Source: Hydractinia symbiolongicarpus (lineage: Eukaryota > Cnidaria > Hydrozoa > Anthoathecata > Hydractiniidae). Taken from it: a stretch of 64,000 nt of DNA. Each line of letters starts with the position of its first letter. Position 1 is the stretch's first letter. Position numbers and translations under genes: made by a program. Shown here in pieces: positions 45,104 to 55,532 of the stretch. Under the pieces are notes generated by a model that worked only from the letters and a program-made list of their open reading frames with translations, ran no database searches and was not told the origin of the DNA. The stretch spans positions 28,644,001-28,708,000 of the forward strand of contig NC_079875.1 in the NCBI RefSeq assembly GCF_029227915.1, written 5' to 3'.

Positions 45104-46340
45104 ATGGGAATCCTCTTTACCTCAAATCTCATACACAGGCTGATTTTTATGGCTCTCAGACGCTATGGTGTACCAGAATCCTGGATAGGGCTCATACAGC
45201 TATACTACGACAGCCTGTGGAGTAAGTCTTTTTCGGCTTCTGCTCCATCCAGTTGGCATCAACACTGTAGGGGGATTTTTATCGGCTGTACACTTTCCAT
45301 TATACTATTTCTTGCAGCTATACACGTTATTATTGAATATGTTTTTGTTACTCCCACCCTTATTGATACTGAAGGTAATAAAACAAAATCCCAGACCAAC
45401 CCTCAATAAAAGCTTTTATGGATGATATATTCGTAATGTCCACGTCAATTCCAAGTACTCAAAATTTATTAAACAGGTGTACAACAGCTCTTGATTGGGT
45501 AGGCATGTCGTTTAGGCCTTCTACATCACACAGCATTGTTATTGATAAGGTAAAAGTCGTCCAAAGTTCACCGTTTTACAGTTGGCAGCGAAAAAATTCC
45601 ATCCATTCATTCTAATCCAATTAGGTTTTTAGGCAGAACAATAAACTCATCCTTGTCTGATTCTGCTGCAATACAAGAATTTCTAAATGATGCCGAAGAC
45701 AAACTTATAGCTATAGAAAGGTGCTTTCATAAAGGGGTCCATAAGGTTTGGTTTTTACACCATCTGTTAATTCCCAGAATCCGCTGGCCATTATTAATCT
45801 ATGAAGTTTCTCTATCTACTATCACAAAACTAGAGCAAAGATTTTCTGTTGTCATTAGGAAATGGTTAAAACTACATCATTCAATTTCCAACATTTCCTT
45901 ATATTCCTCGACATCGCCTTGTCCTCTTCCCCTGAAAAGTCTTGCATCTGTTGTCAGATCTGCCAAAATCAGTGGACATCTGTTACAAAGAGATTCTGTC
46001 GACCCTTGTGTGTCAAAGTGCGTACCAGAAGCTGGAAATTGGAAAGTTAGTGATGCAGTTCTTTTGGCGGATAGTCAACTCTATTTCAAAAGGATTTTAG
46101 ATTTGCATCAGACTGGTCGAGCTGGCTAAGGGCTACTAGACCACAAAAATATACCACCAAAAGGCACTTATGCTTACCGAAAGCTTGTTTTCAATATTAT
46201 TGAAGAAAATGAAGAAGATATTTACCATGCCAGAGCTTTACAGTTGCATTTGCAAGGCAATTGGACAAAATGGTGCTCTTTTGTGAAAAATGATTTATCT
46301 TGGAGAACAATTCCTTCACTGCCACAATGTCTAACTTCCT
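45104..46340 (+). pseudogene. Reverse transcriptase fragment of an endonuclease-type non-LTR element
   Basis: Three frames in order. RYGVPESWIGLIQLYYDSLW, then HCRGIFIGCTLSIILFLAAI (RT motifs around the template-binding GxxxGxxLS). FMDDIFVMST follows, the catalytic xDD box as MDD. Then the thumb: HKVWFLHHLLIPRIRWPLL, YEVSLSTITKLEQRFSVVIR and KWLKLHHSI. After LPQCLTSF the similarity stops abruptly at about 46,340, where the first exon region of the orphan gene begins. In style this RT is the kind that accompanies the CCHC and restriction-like endonuclease found at 55.5 kb, so it may be the missing front half of that family. Stops show it is dead. Confidence 0.65.
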
Positions 46341-46412
46341 TTTGTAGATTATGCGGTATAGTTACGTGTGTCATTGCTGGCAAAAACACATTTGTTTCAA
46401 TTTTGTTCAAAG

Positions 46413-47448
46413 ATGTCTTCGAAAAAGAACAGTGCGTCAGGGTAAGTGTTTTTATGTACATGATGTAATATTATAAAACTATGTAATATCATACGCTCCG
46501 TCTTTCAAACACGGTCCGACGAAAAATAAAGAGAATCTGGCCGTAGGGTAAGTTGTGATTATAATAACGTTGTATGTTGCTTTTATGCATTGGAATGATT
46601 AAATACATTTTATTATTATATATTTTAGATATCATAAACAGTTCCTGAAGGACTTCATTTGTCCTTACGGAAAGGCGTATGACGAGAACTTCCTCTCGGA
46701 CGACATTTTCAAAGCCCGATTGAAAACTCAATCATGTGAATTTTTGTGTAGACCAAGCGTGGCATTGTCGGAATCAGCGTCATCCCTGCACAACAACATA
46801 ACCGCTTTTGGCGATTTGCGACAAAAGTTAAAGACGAAGTATATAAAACCTTTTGCGCGATACCTGGACACAGTGCAAGATGCCTTAAAAACTGTTGATG
46901 CAAAACATAAAGGTGCAAAAATAGATGTGCGGGATGCAATAACGCAGTTGGGGGAATTCTTTACTACCAAAGATGCTTATGTGGTTGAGTATGCAAAGGT
47001 GTTGGGGAAGCTGGGTGCTTGTCTTTACAGTCTAAGCACCCATTACAGCGTAGCAAGGTTTGTGTTTACCCACCCTCAATGGGTAAAGGCAAACATGCTA
47101 CAATGTATTCCCGAATTCGGGAGATTTTATGAGAATCCGACCACAGATAGTTACCTTGAGGGGCTGTGTTTGCAGTTTGCTTCCTGTTCTTTGAGGGATG
47201 TACCACAGGATTCTAATTCTATGGATTTAGACACGTTGTTGGAAGAATCATTTTACAATGATTCTCCCGATGCCGTGTTTAATACCATAGAGTTAGAGGA
47301 CTGTGGAACCCCCTCTACAGGTAGTAAACGCAAGCACGAGTCCCAAGAGGATGATTTCACTGTGGAGGGTTCTTGTAGAACTCCTGAACGGGAGCTTTCC
47401 CCAACACCTCCAACTAAAAAAATAAAGAAAACAAAAACAAAAAATTAG
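46413..47448 (+). CDS. Orphan protein, two-exon gene, apparently intact
   Basis: Exon 1 is 46,413-46,441 (MSSKKNSAS plus a split Gly codon), donor GTAAGT; exon 2 is 46,629-47,448 after TATTTTAG. Joining them gives 282 residues without a break. Visible features: FLKDFICPYGKA (residues 16-27), RPSVALSE (51-58), a predicted helical middle (QKLKTKYIKPFARYLDTVQD), LGKLGACLYSLSTHYSVARF (about 135-154), an acidic stretch (SMDLDTLLEESFYNDSPD), and a basic tail GSKRKHES and KKIKKTKTKN typical of nuclear localisation. The decayed paralogue at 43.9-44.7 kb shares the first two blocks, the ARFV block and the charged tail, and has MSNKK at its start, supporting this start codon. No known domain is recognised. 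It may be transposon-borne: the Helitron lies 1.6 kb downstream in convergent orientation. Confidence 0.7.
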
Positions 47449-47509
47449 AATAATATGTTGTATATTTACAAAGATAGATTTAGTTTATTACAATAAATCT
47501 TTGAACAAT

Positions 47510-48950
47510 GTATTTTGTATTTATTCCCAGACTAATGTTTTAATGATAATGATGAATGCGCTGCGTTAATATTATTTTTATTTTATATTGCTGGAATGTT
47601 TTGACTTATTTTCGATATTGCGAATTCAAAAGTCTAGTTATAATATCTTATTAAGTTATAGTGCCGTTAAGTGAGATTCGTTGCTAAATGCGCATTTAAG
47701 GAATATAATAAATACAAAAAAATTGCTGGACGAATGGCTTTGTATTTTTTATTCCCATATTAACATTTTCTTAATGATCTTGCATAATACGCCGCGATAA
47801 TATTATTTCCAATATATATTACTGAAACGCTTTTACTTAATTTCGATATCGCAATATGTACTTCTTCTTTTAATTTCCATGCTAATGTTTTCTTAGTAAT
47901 CATGGTTAATGCACGGCGCCAATATTATTTCAATAAATATTACTGAAATGTTTTTGTTTATTTTCGATATTACGAAAAAAAAAATCTACTTTATATTATG
48001 TTAATAACTTATAGTGCCGTTAATTGCGATTCGTTGTTGAATGCGCACTTAATCAATATAATAAATACAAACTATTGCTGGAACAAAGTACTATGCATTT
48101 TTAATTCCTATACTAATACTTTCCTACTGATCTTGCATAATGCGCCGCGATAATGTTATTTCCAATATAGAAATTGCTGATGTGTATTAAATGTAAACAA
48201 ACTAGAAAGTGTACTTTACAATATCTTAATGGATTATAAGTACAGTTAAGTGTGATTCGTTGTTAAATGCGCGTTTAAGGAAAATAATAAATACAAAAAA
48301 ATAATTGGAACAAAGTACTTTGTATTTTGATTCCCATAATAATAATTTGTAAATGATCATGGTTAATGTGCGGCATCAGTATTAATTTACATATACAAAT
48401 GAATTGCTTTTATTTATTTTCGATATTGCGAATTAAAAAGTCTACTTTATAACAACGTAATAACTTATAGTGCCGATAAGTGCGATTCCTTAAGTTATAA
48501 TGCCCTTAAGTGTGATTTTTTGTCATGTGCGCGTTTAAAAAATGTATTACCGGCTAATTTTTGTTTGGAGACATCTTAGAAAATTTTTTACAGTGGAACA
48601 ATACGCAACGGATGTAGTTAATTAAAACAAAAAATTTTAGCGCCATACTAATGTTTTGTTACTGATCATAGATAAAGCGCTGGGCCAATATCATTTTAAA
48701 TATGAATTGCTGGAATGCTTTTATTTATTTTTGATATTACTAATAAAAAGTCCACCTTAAAAAGAGGATTTTGTTTTACAAAGGTACAGTGCACGGGGAC
48801 ATTAATAGATCTCGGTTAGGTTGTAGTTAATTACAATGAAATTGTTTGAACAATGTACTCTGTACTATTTTATTGCTATACCAATATTTCGTTAATGATC
48901 GTAGAAGACGCGCGTACATTTAATACAAACAAAATTTAATTTTTCAAACA
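47510..48950. repeat. Degenerate ~230-bp tandem array
   Basis: A unit with TTCCCATACTAAT, AATGATC-TGCATAA, GCGCCGCGATAATATTATTT and TTTATTTTCGATATTGCGAA, then AGTGCCGTTAAGTG-GATTCGTTG and AATATAATAAATACAAA, recurs with starts near 47,519, 47,748, 47,873, 48,099, 48,331, 48,640 and 48,868. Common spacings are 226-232, with one short (125) and one long (309) interval. It fills the gap between the 3' ends of the orphan gene and the Helitron gene. Confidence 0.75.
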
Positions 48951-49035
48951 AACAGTAGGCGTAGGTGTGGGTAGTGGGAAAAAGTAAAAAATGAATTATG
49001 TTCTGTAAACATTGTTACTGATTTATTTACAATTG

Positions 49036-51375
49036 TCATGACTGCAATATCGTCATAGGCGTTATGTGTTTTGCTGTTAATACTGTCGCAAATTCTACGT
49101 TTCGTGCTTCACGAACTCGTGATAACACAACGTAGCCAATGCCGGGACCAATTGTGTCTCTGTCGATGGCCCAGGTAATATGTGGGAGTGTTTGTCCTAA
49201 AAAAACGGAAATTATTAGGATCAAAGTGCGAAGGAAGTGATGGCGCGTTAAAGTATTTCACTAACCTTGACATTTTAAAGCCGTTTGGCAATATGCAGGT
49301 ATGATTGGATAATAATAGGTTCTGTGGCTGTCATATATCGGATAAACGTAAACTGTCGTTCTTGCGGTTTCTACAGCAATGATGGTTGATTGCACATTGA
49401 TTATTTTACCTAGTAGACACATGTATTTTCAATGATGTAAAATACAGTGAAATTTATTAAAAACGTTTCTTACCTATGACGCCATTCATAAAAGAACCCA
49501 TTTGATCGCGATTTTCCGTCAACATACCTATTGAACCGACGAAATACACTTGACGTTTTCTTGAGCTATCGATTACCTAAGAAAAGCAGAATAGAAATGT
49601 AAATGTTTATTTGGATATAAAGTTGATATTCGTTGTTGGAGTAATGGTGAAATTACTGTAGGTTGAAATACTTGCCTCAATGTCGGGTTCTTCGTCGCGG
49701 AAAAGGTAATTCATCACAGTTTTGTTAATGAAATCTTTTGTCTTGTGGGAAGATGCTATATATATGGTATTTGGATTCTCTGTAATTATGGCTAAAATCC
49801 TTTCGCCGGTGACTTTGTTGGTACTTGGTATTTTTGTATGCTCAAAAATACGTTTTATTTCGTCAAATGTAATACTAAAAAATAAATAGAATGTCTTAAC
49901 AAAATTAAAATAGAAGTATAAAAAGGTATACTGCGGGAAGAAACCATACTTAAAACTTCTGATTTTGTCCAGAAACTCTTTATACAAAGTTGTGCTACGA
50001 TGTGAGGTATGTAGTTCAATTTTTTTAAATAAACGAGTCATCAAACTTGAGAAAAAGCTTGAATCAAAGTTTGTTTTTTCTTGAACCGTAATTAGTGGTA
50101 AACTTTGATGCGCATCTCCCAGAAAAATTATAATAGGATTCGATGGAAGTGCATCAAAGGTTTTCATTATATGCTTGATTATGTGAGAATTGACTTGACC
50201 AATCTAAGTGTAATAGAAAAATAAGTGAATTTAATTTAATTGTATAGTTATATTTAACAGCAGTTGTTTCTATTAACAAGTTACCTCATCCACTACAATA
50301 AGCTGGAACCAACTAATATGCCAATTTATTTCCCATGGTGAATCTTCAACTGGTATTAAAAAGGCAGAATGTATTGTTTTGCAAGTGATCGTTGAAAAAC
50401 ATTGTCTGTAGCTATCGGCGAGTAGTGCCGTTGGTGTAGCGTCATATTTGTTTTCTATCGCGAATGCTATTATGGTTTTTACCAAATGCGATTTTCCTGT
50501 TTTAAAAAAGTTAATAAAAAGTAAGTACTAATATTGTATTCGTTATTTCTAAGAAGTAAAGTTGCTTGCACCTGTTCCTGGGTTGCCACAAAGTAAAATT
50601 TTGCGATTTAAAGGAGATTCGCTATCAACATCTGGTTCGACGATACTATCTTCCGATTCATTGTAGTTATTAATATCAATACTTTGAACACAATCGCTGT
50701 CGTCATCAATGAAGCTTGAATCCATTGACTGTTCGTCGAGGGAAACATTGTCGATATCAGAATTAGCTTGTGGATTTGTCTGTGTACGGAAAATAAGATT
50801 GTTAACAAAATGCTGGTAAGATACAGTTTTATATGCAAGATGAAGAAAGATTTACATTTTTTCTGCGATCCATTGACAATAAGATTGATTTAACATAGTA
50901 AAATACTATCTTTTGATCTACAGTTAGATCTTCTATAGAAAATTCGGTATCCTCAGCGTTATTTCTCCTAAATGAGGAATTGTATAAAAATTGTTATATC
51001 AATATTGCTGATGGGTCAAAATTCTTTTAATATTCATGAAAATATGAACTTACCAGATTGGTATGCCAATATCTTTAAACGTAGCGACTTAAGGTACACT
51101 AGAAACGTGTCAATATAATAACGCTTGTGAACAGATGGATCCAAATGATTGCGTATTTTCTGATTATCGTTCCAAAATGTCGGATTGATTATCAAGGCAT
51201 TATGAAAATATGCAATTGATTCGGGTAAGTCCTCCGATTCTGGGTTCACAATTTCTGACGTGTTTCGAAATGGCATTGACATTAACGTATGTTGCCAAAA
51301 GTAAACGGGGTTAAATATTAAGGCGTATATTGTTGCCACCAATCTTGGTTTTTGATCCCTATATGGTGGGGGTGG
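49036..51375 (-). CDS. Helitron Pif1-type helicase half
   Basis: About nine exons, open between splice sites. A linker exon (51,375-51,055; FNPVYFWQHTLMSMPFRN) and an acidic exon (DSSFIDDDSDC) lead to Walker A. GNPGTG ends one exon at 50,572 and KSHLVK begins the next at 50,496, so the P-loop is split by an intron inside the second Gly codon. Walker B is QLIVVDE, again at an exon end (about 50,287), followed by IGQVNSHI. Motif III is FLGDAHQSLPL (50,13x). The C-terminal exon has GQTLPHITWAIDRD and GYVVLSRVREARNV, the Pif1 motif VI region, and ends at a TGA at 49,036. The enzyme would unwind DNA 5'-3' during strand displacement. No stop was found in this half, but a partner frame upstream is broken. 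Confidence 0.75.
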
Positions 51376-51449
51376 CTAAAAATAAAGAAGTATTACAAAA
51401 ATTCGCAAAAAAAAGCAATAACTGATATTAATGCGTATAGAGATATTAC

Positions 51450-54044
51450 ATTTTTTGCTGTATCAAAATTGCGAATATAGTTCTGCAGTGACATTTCTGT
51501 GCAATATTGCGGCCTTTGGAGATACTTTCACCGTATTTTCATTGGTATTCAACGGTTTTGGTATAACAAACGTCTTTGTTTTAGTAGGTGTCCAAGCAAC
51601 CTTAAAATAAACATAGTTGCAAAGATTTTGAATGTTGCAAAGACATTGAATATTACAATAGACAATAAAATAAACTGGGTAAACTGACTTTAATGTTTGC
51701 GAAATGAGCTGTCATCTCAGGCGCCGTTAATTGCAGTTGCATCAGATACTGACACACCAAAGTAAAACCGGGAACGTTGCGAGCATTTTCTCCTATTAAG
51801 AAGTGTAAGTATGTTTGATGAAAGAAAAAATATTTTAGTGTTTGTAATTATTTCAGTAGTTACCTGTTAATTGAAAGGAATCTTTAAATTTGGCAACATA
51901 GCCTGTCACATATTTAATAACGGTTTTTGGGTAGTGATTCACATACGAATAATAATTACCTGCACATCCATACGACACATTAATGTTCCTAGAATGGTAT
52001 CTATATATGCTCTGAGTTTGTTTGCAAAAGCAAGAACGTCGTGCTCCAAATGAATTACCCCACTGTCATCAGTGTGGCTCTTGCAATTTGACACTCGCGA
52101 TTGGAAAACACGTTGATCTGACTTTTGCAGCTTTTGTACCTAATAATGAAAATTCAAAAGTGATGGAATAAAAAGTAAGAAAGAACTAATAAAAGCATTA
52201 AATTGGAGAAAATAAAGAATGAGTTATTGGAATAAAGAAATTTTAAAACATACGTGTAGCCTATGGATGGATTCTTTGATTCCATGGTCCATTTAATCCG
52301 ATCCAATGCTAAATCTTTAGTGTTTTGAATCCAAACAAGTAGATGCAAGTGGATCGTTCCCTCTTTTTTGACATTCAAAACGGTAGAAATACGTGTTGAC
52401 ATTGTTATTCTTTTTTCTAGTTGTACCCACGTATTAGTTGTTCAAGAATGTGCATGATATGCATATTATGGACAGCACCACAATCAAGGTTGCTACTTGC
52501 TTTTAATGCAAAGCGTTTGAGTAATTCTTTCATCTAAAATAAAAAAGCAAGGCAAATAGTTCATGGACAGTCATAAAAATATTACCTGCGGAAACGTCCA
52601 TTCGTAAGGACTTATAGTGATAAAAAGGTTAGGGAAACCAAATTGTTTAACAGCGTCTATCAAAAAGAAATGCTGTTTCTTCCAGAAAGATGAGCTAAAC
52701 CATTTTTGCTCTAATGATTTTCCTGGATTTAGGTTAAATCTTTTGCCAACGTTGACAGCACCTTTATGGGAATTAAAATGCATTATAAATTCTTGCACAA
52801 CTGTGTTAGTAATAGAAAAGAGTAGCTTTTGGAGAATTGTGGCAATACTTACCGGAAACAGTTTTAAAGATCCATCTGTCAAATTGGTACTGCAACAGCA
52901 AGAAGTCATTTCCGTAGTCCACAATAGACGAGAGAAGTTTTAGCCTGAATGAAATTTTGCATGACTTTCTGTTCGCCCCGCCTTAATAAATGTAATAAGG
53001 ATAATGCATTACAAGGTTTTCAAATTAAGAGATAATAAATCGACTTTAACGTAATGAATTTACCATCAATGTGACTTTCGCATCAATTTTTGCTAAAGTA
53101 TAAGAGAGGCCACAATGCACATTCCAAGTATTTTTCTTGGTAGACGTACGCCAACTGACGGCGTTTCTCTCTGTCTTGGGATTCTTCAACGAAGTGACTA
53201 AAAGCAGAAGATACTAATTATTTGTGTTGTTAACGTGTAAGTCTGTTGGTCAATTTGTTAAAGCAAATATAAATACCGGTACATGGATATATCAGAATCC
53301 ATGAGTAACGAATAAACACGCAAGAGACGCCGCTTTCTTTGTGTGTCCTGAATTAAATTAATCCTTTCTAAAACTGTTTCTGTACGATTCTAAATAATAC
53401 AATGAATTAATTGGTTATGTCTTTGCAAGGGAAATACCTTTAAACTGAGAGGAGAAGAGCGTTGTCCGTATTGATGACGTACATATGTACCAGCGTCAAT
53501 ATTAAAAACGCGTAGCAGTAGCTCATCTTCTTTGCTGCAAGTTTTAATAATGTTTGGGAAGTCATCAATATGTGGGATGATGTACCTCCCGCTGCATCCG
53601 TCGCATGTTTGTATTCTTTTCAACCGTGATGTTGCATATGACGGAGTCATCTTTTGTTTCACCAGAGACTGGCAACTATGATGACATAATAAATTTAAGA
53701 AATACTGTATTTACAGTTATGTTTTGTATATATTGAATGAATTATACCTTTCGCACATATTCCAACTCTTCTTTTCTATCCATATTGTCAAATCATTTAC
53801 GATTTTTGCACATTTTCTTGAATCTAAATACAAAATTGTTGCAAATAATGTTGTATGCAATGCAAATGAGTGTCTTTATTAAAAGAAACTTACCAGCTGT
53901 ATGTTCACAATTCATTATATCATTATATCGCTCCTTATTTACAAATACTTCACCTCGCTTTTGGCTTAATTTTTCGATGTTTTCATTAACGTCAACGTCT
54001 GTAGCATAAATACTGTAGCAAGGATAACCGTGGTTTGAAGCCAT
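51450..54044 (-). pseudogene. Helitron Rep half (N-terminal domain and HUH/Y2 nuclease)
   Basis: Start chosen at ATG 54,044 (MASNHGYPCY). Exons then give NCEHTA, SRKCAKIVNDLTIWIEKK, QKMTPSYATSRLKRIQTCDG, RVFNIDAGTYVRHQYGQRSS, ETVLERINLIQDTQRKRRL, ECALWPLLYFSKN then an in-frame TGA, SIVDYGNDFLLLQYQFDRW, KQFGFPNLFITISPYEW (normally ITF-xx-P-xW) and the HUH motif IHLHLLVW. After HUH come RAYIDTILGTLMCRMDVQ and the two-tyrosine motif KYVTGYVAKF. The HUH histidines and both candidate tyrosines are present. Besides the TGA near 53,065, frames shift near 52,375 and 51,530, so the nuclease would not be made intact. Confidence 0.8.
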
Positions 54045-54049
54045 AACTG

Positions 54050-55126
54050 TTGTGTTTACTATGGTACAAAGAATATTGAAATGCACAATTTAATAACTTT
54101 AACAACAAAAATGATTACTTACAAAATATATACCACATGATTTAATTTCAGTTATTTTTTTAAGTTTTTTTATACAATTTTTCAAACAAATATGCACGCC
54201 TAAATTTACTCTTGAGTAAATTTAACCATAACAAATGATTAGTTAGGGAAATATAATCAAGCGTTTAAATTTTGCTTTTGAGTAATATCAGGAGTGCAGT
54301 AAAAATTAATTACAAAAGAAGTACTTATTCATTGTTAATAAGAAAGAATATTTTATTAAAGGAAAGCGGAACATTTTTAAAAATGATGTAAAGCCAAAAT
54401 TTTTAAATCAATAAAATTGGTTGACAAAAATTTTTACCACAAATTGCTATTATAGAACAAACGATAAATAGAAACCTATAAATCTGTTTCCATATTCTAA
54501 AGTAAAAAATAATTACTTAGCTAGAATATAATTACACCGTTAAATGTACTGATAAGTGATATTACCAGGGAAGTAAATGTTTAATTACAAAAATAAGTAC
54601 TTCTTTTTTGTTAAAGAGAAAAAAGTGGTTTAATAAATGTACGGTGGAAAATTTTTCAAAAAATATAAAACCAAAATTTTTGAAATTTTTTAAACCGCAA
54701 GATTATTAAATAAATAAAATTGATTGAAAAAGCATTTGTTACGCGTATTAGTATTATATTCCTCCTCCACACTTAAATGATAGTAGAAGTTTTCTTCTAA
54801 GTAATACTAACCGTGAAGTGAAAAATAAACACAAATTACAGTAATAGGTACACATTTTTTGTTGAATGGAACAATAATTTAAGTACAGTTAAAAGTTTAC
54901 ATACAACAGGTGACACTTAGTACTTCGCTGATTGTAATACAACACCGTGCTGTGACAAAAAACAAGAAGTTACAGACCATCGCAGTTGCAAACTTTCCTA
55001 ATACCGTGCTGTGATAAAAAAGAAGTAACAGACCATCGTACTTGTAGATTTTCCTACAGTAACAGCTGACACACTGTGTGTCACCAGCTGCCACACAATA
55101 CCGACGGGTTTCCCGTGGATCACACA
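54050..55126. other. AT-rich sequence, then a 60-bp direct repeat
   Basis: The first 800 bases are A/T-rich without coding signs and may contain the Helitron 5' region. At about 54,941-55,060 a block with ACCGTGCTGTGA, AAAAAA, GAAGT-ACAGACCATCG and TTTTCCTA is present twice. GTAACAG words begin here and continue into the next repeat. Confidence 0.45.
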
Positions 55127-55532
55127 CAGTTACAATGTATCAGACAGTAACAGCCCACGCAACGTGTGTCAGCAGCCGTGCCACAATACCGTATGGTGTC
55201 ACGTCGCGTCAGTGACATGCTTACCTTCACTGACAGCTGACGCTTACATCTGTCTTGCGTCGAAAGCTGTTACAAGGTCACCCAAAGTAACAGGTGCCGC
55301 CTGTCACCATGTAGCTGCCCGTCGTTTCGCAGTTACAATGTATCAGACAGTAACAGCCCACGCAACGTGTGTCAGCAGCCGTGCCACAATACCGTATGGT
55401 GTCACGTCGCATCAGTGACATGCTTACCTTCACTGACAGCTGACGCTTACATCTGTCTTGCGTCGAAAGCTGTTACAAGGTCACCCAAAGTAACAGGTGC
55501 CGCCTATCACCATGTAGCTGCCCGTCGTTTCG
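55127..55532 (+). repeat. 203-bp tandem duplication, GC-richer than surroundings
   Basis: 55,127-55,329 and 55,330-55,532 are nearly identical (for example GTCGCGTCAG against GTCGCATCAG and GCCTGTCACC against GCCTATCACC). Each unit holds TATCAGACAGTAACAGCCCA and TTGCGTCGAAAGCTGTTACA. Because 203 is not a multiple of three, the same peptide appears in two frames (MCQQPCHNTVW at 55,164 and 55,367). The second copy reads straight into the retrotransposon frame at 55,533. Confidence 0.92.

Larger units (their letters stand above)
49036..54044 (-). mobile_element. Helitron with an intron-rich Rep/helicase gene
   Basis: The minus strand carries, in order, the Helitron-like N-terminal region, a HUH/Y2 Rep nuclease and a Pif1-type helicase, which together define Helitrons (rolling-circle transposons). 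The coding sequence is split by roughly 15-18 short introns with GT/AG borders. The outer ends were not located: I could not identify a 5' TC end or a 3' CTRR end with hairpin, so limits given are those of the coding part. A second, shorter copy lies at 8,180-8,640. Confidence 0.85.

Noticed and set aside
46728-46970. Minus-strand frames over the orphan gene
   Set aside because: Antisense shadows; the plus-strand frame is continuous, spliced plausibly and conserved with the 44 kb paralogue.
50608-50838. Independent small secreted protein with a hydrophobic start
   Set aside because: Only the part after the acceptor matches the Helitron relic at 8 kb; the hydrophobic start is intron sequence read through.
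55164-55418. Cys/His-rich peptide as a novel small protein
   Set aside because: It lies in a 203-bp tandem duplication and occurs twice in different frames, with no start context or conservation to support it.
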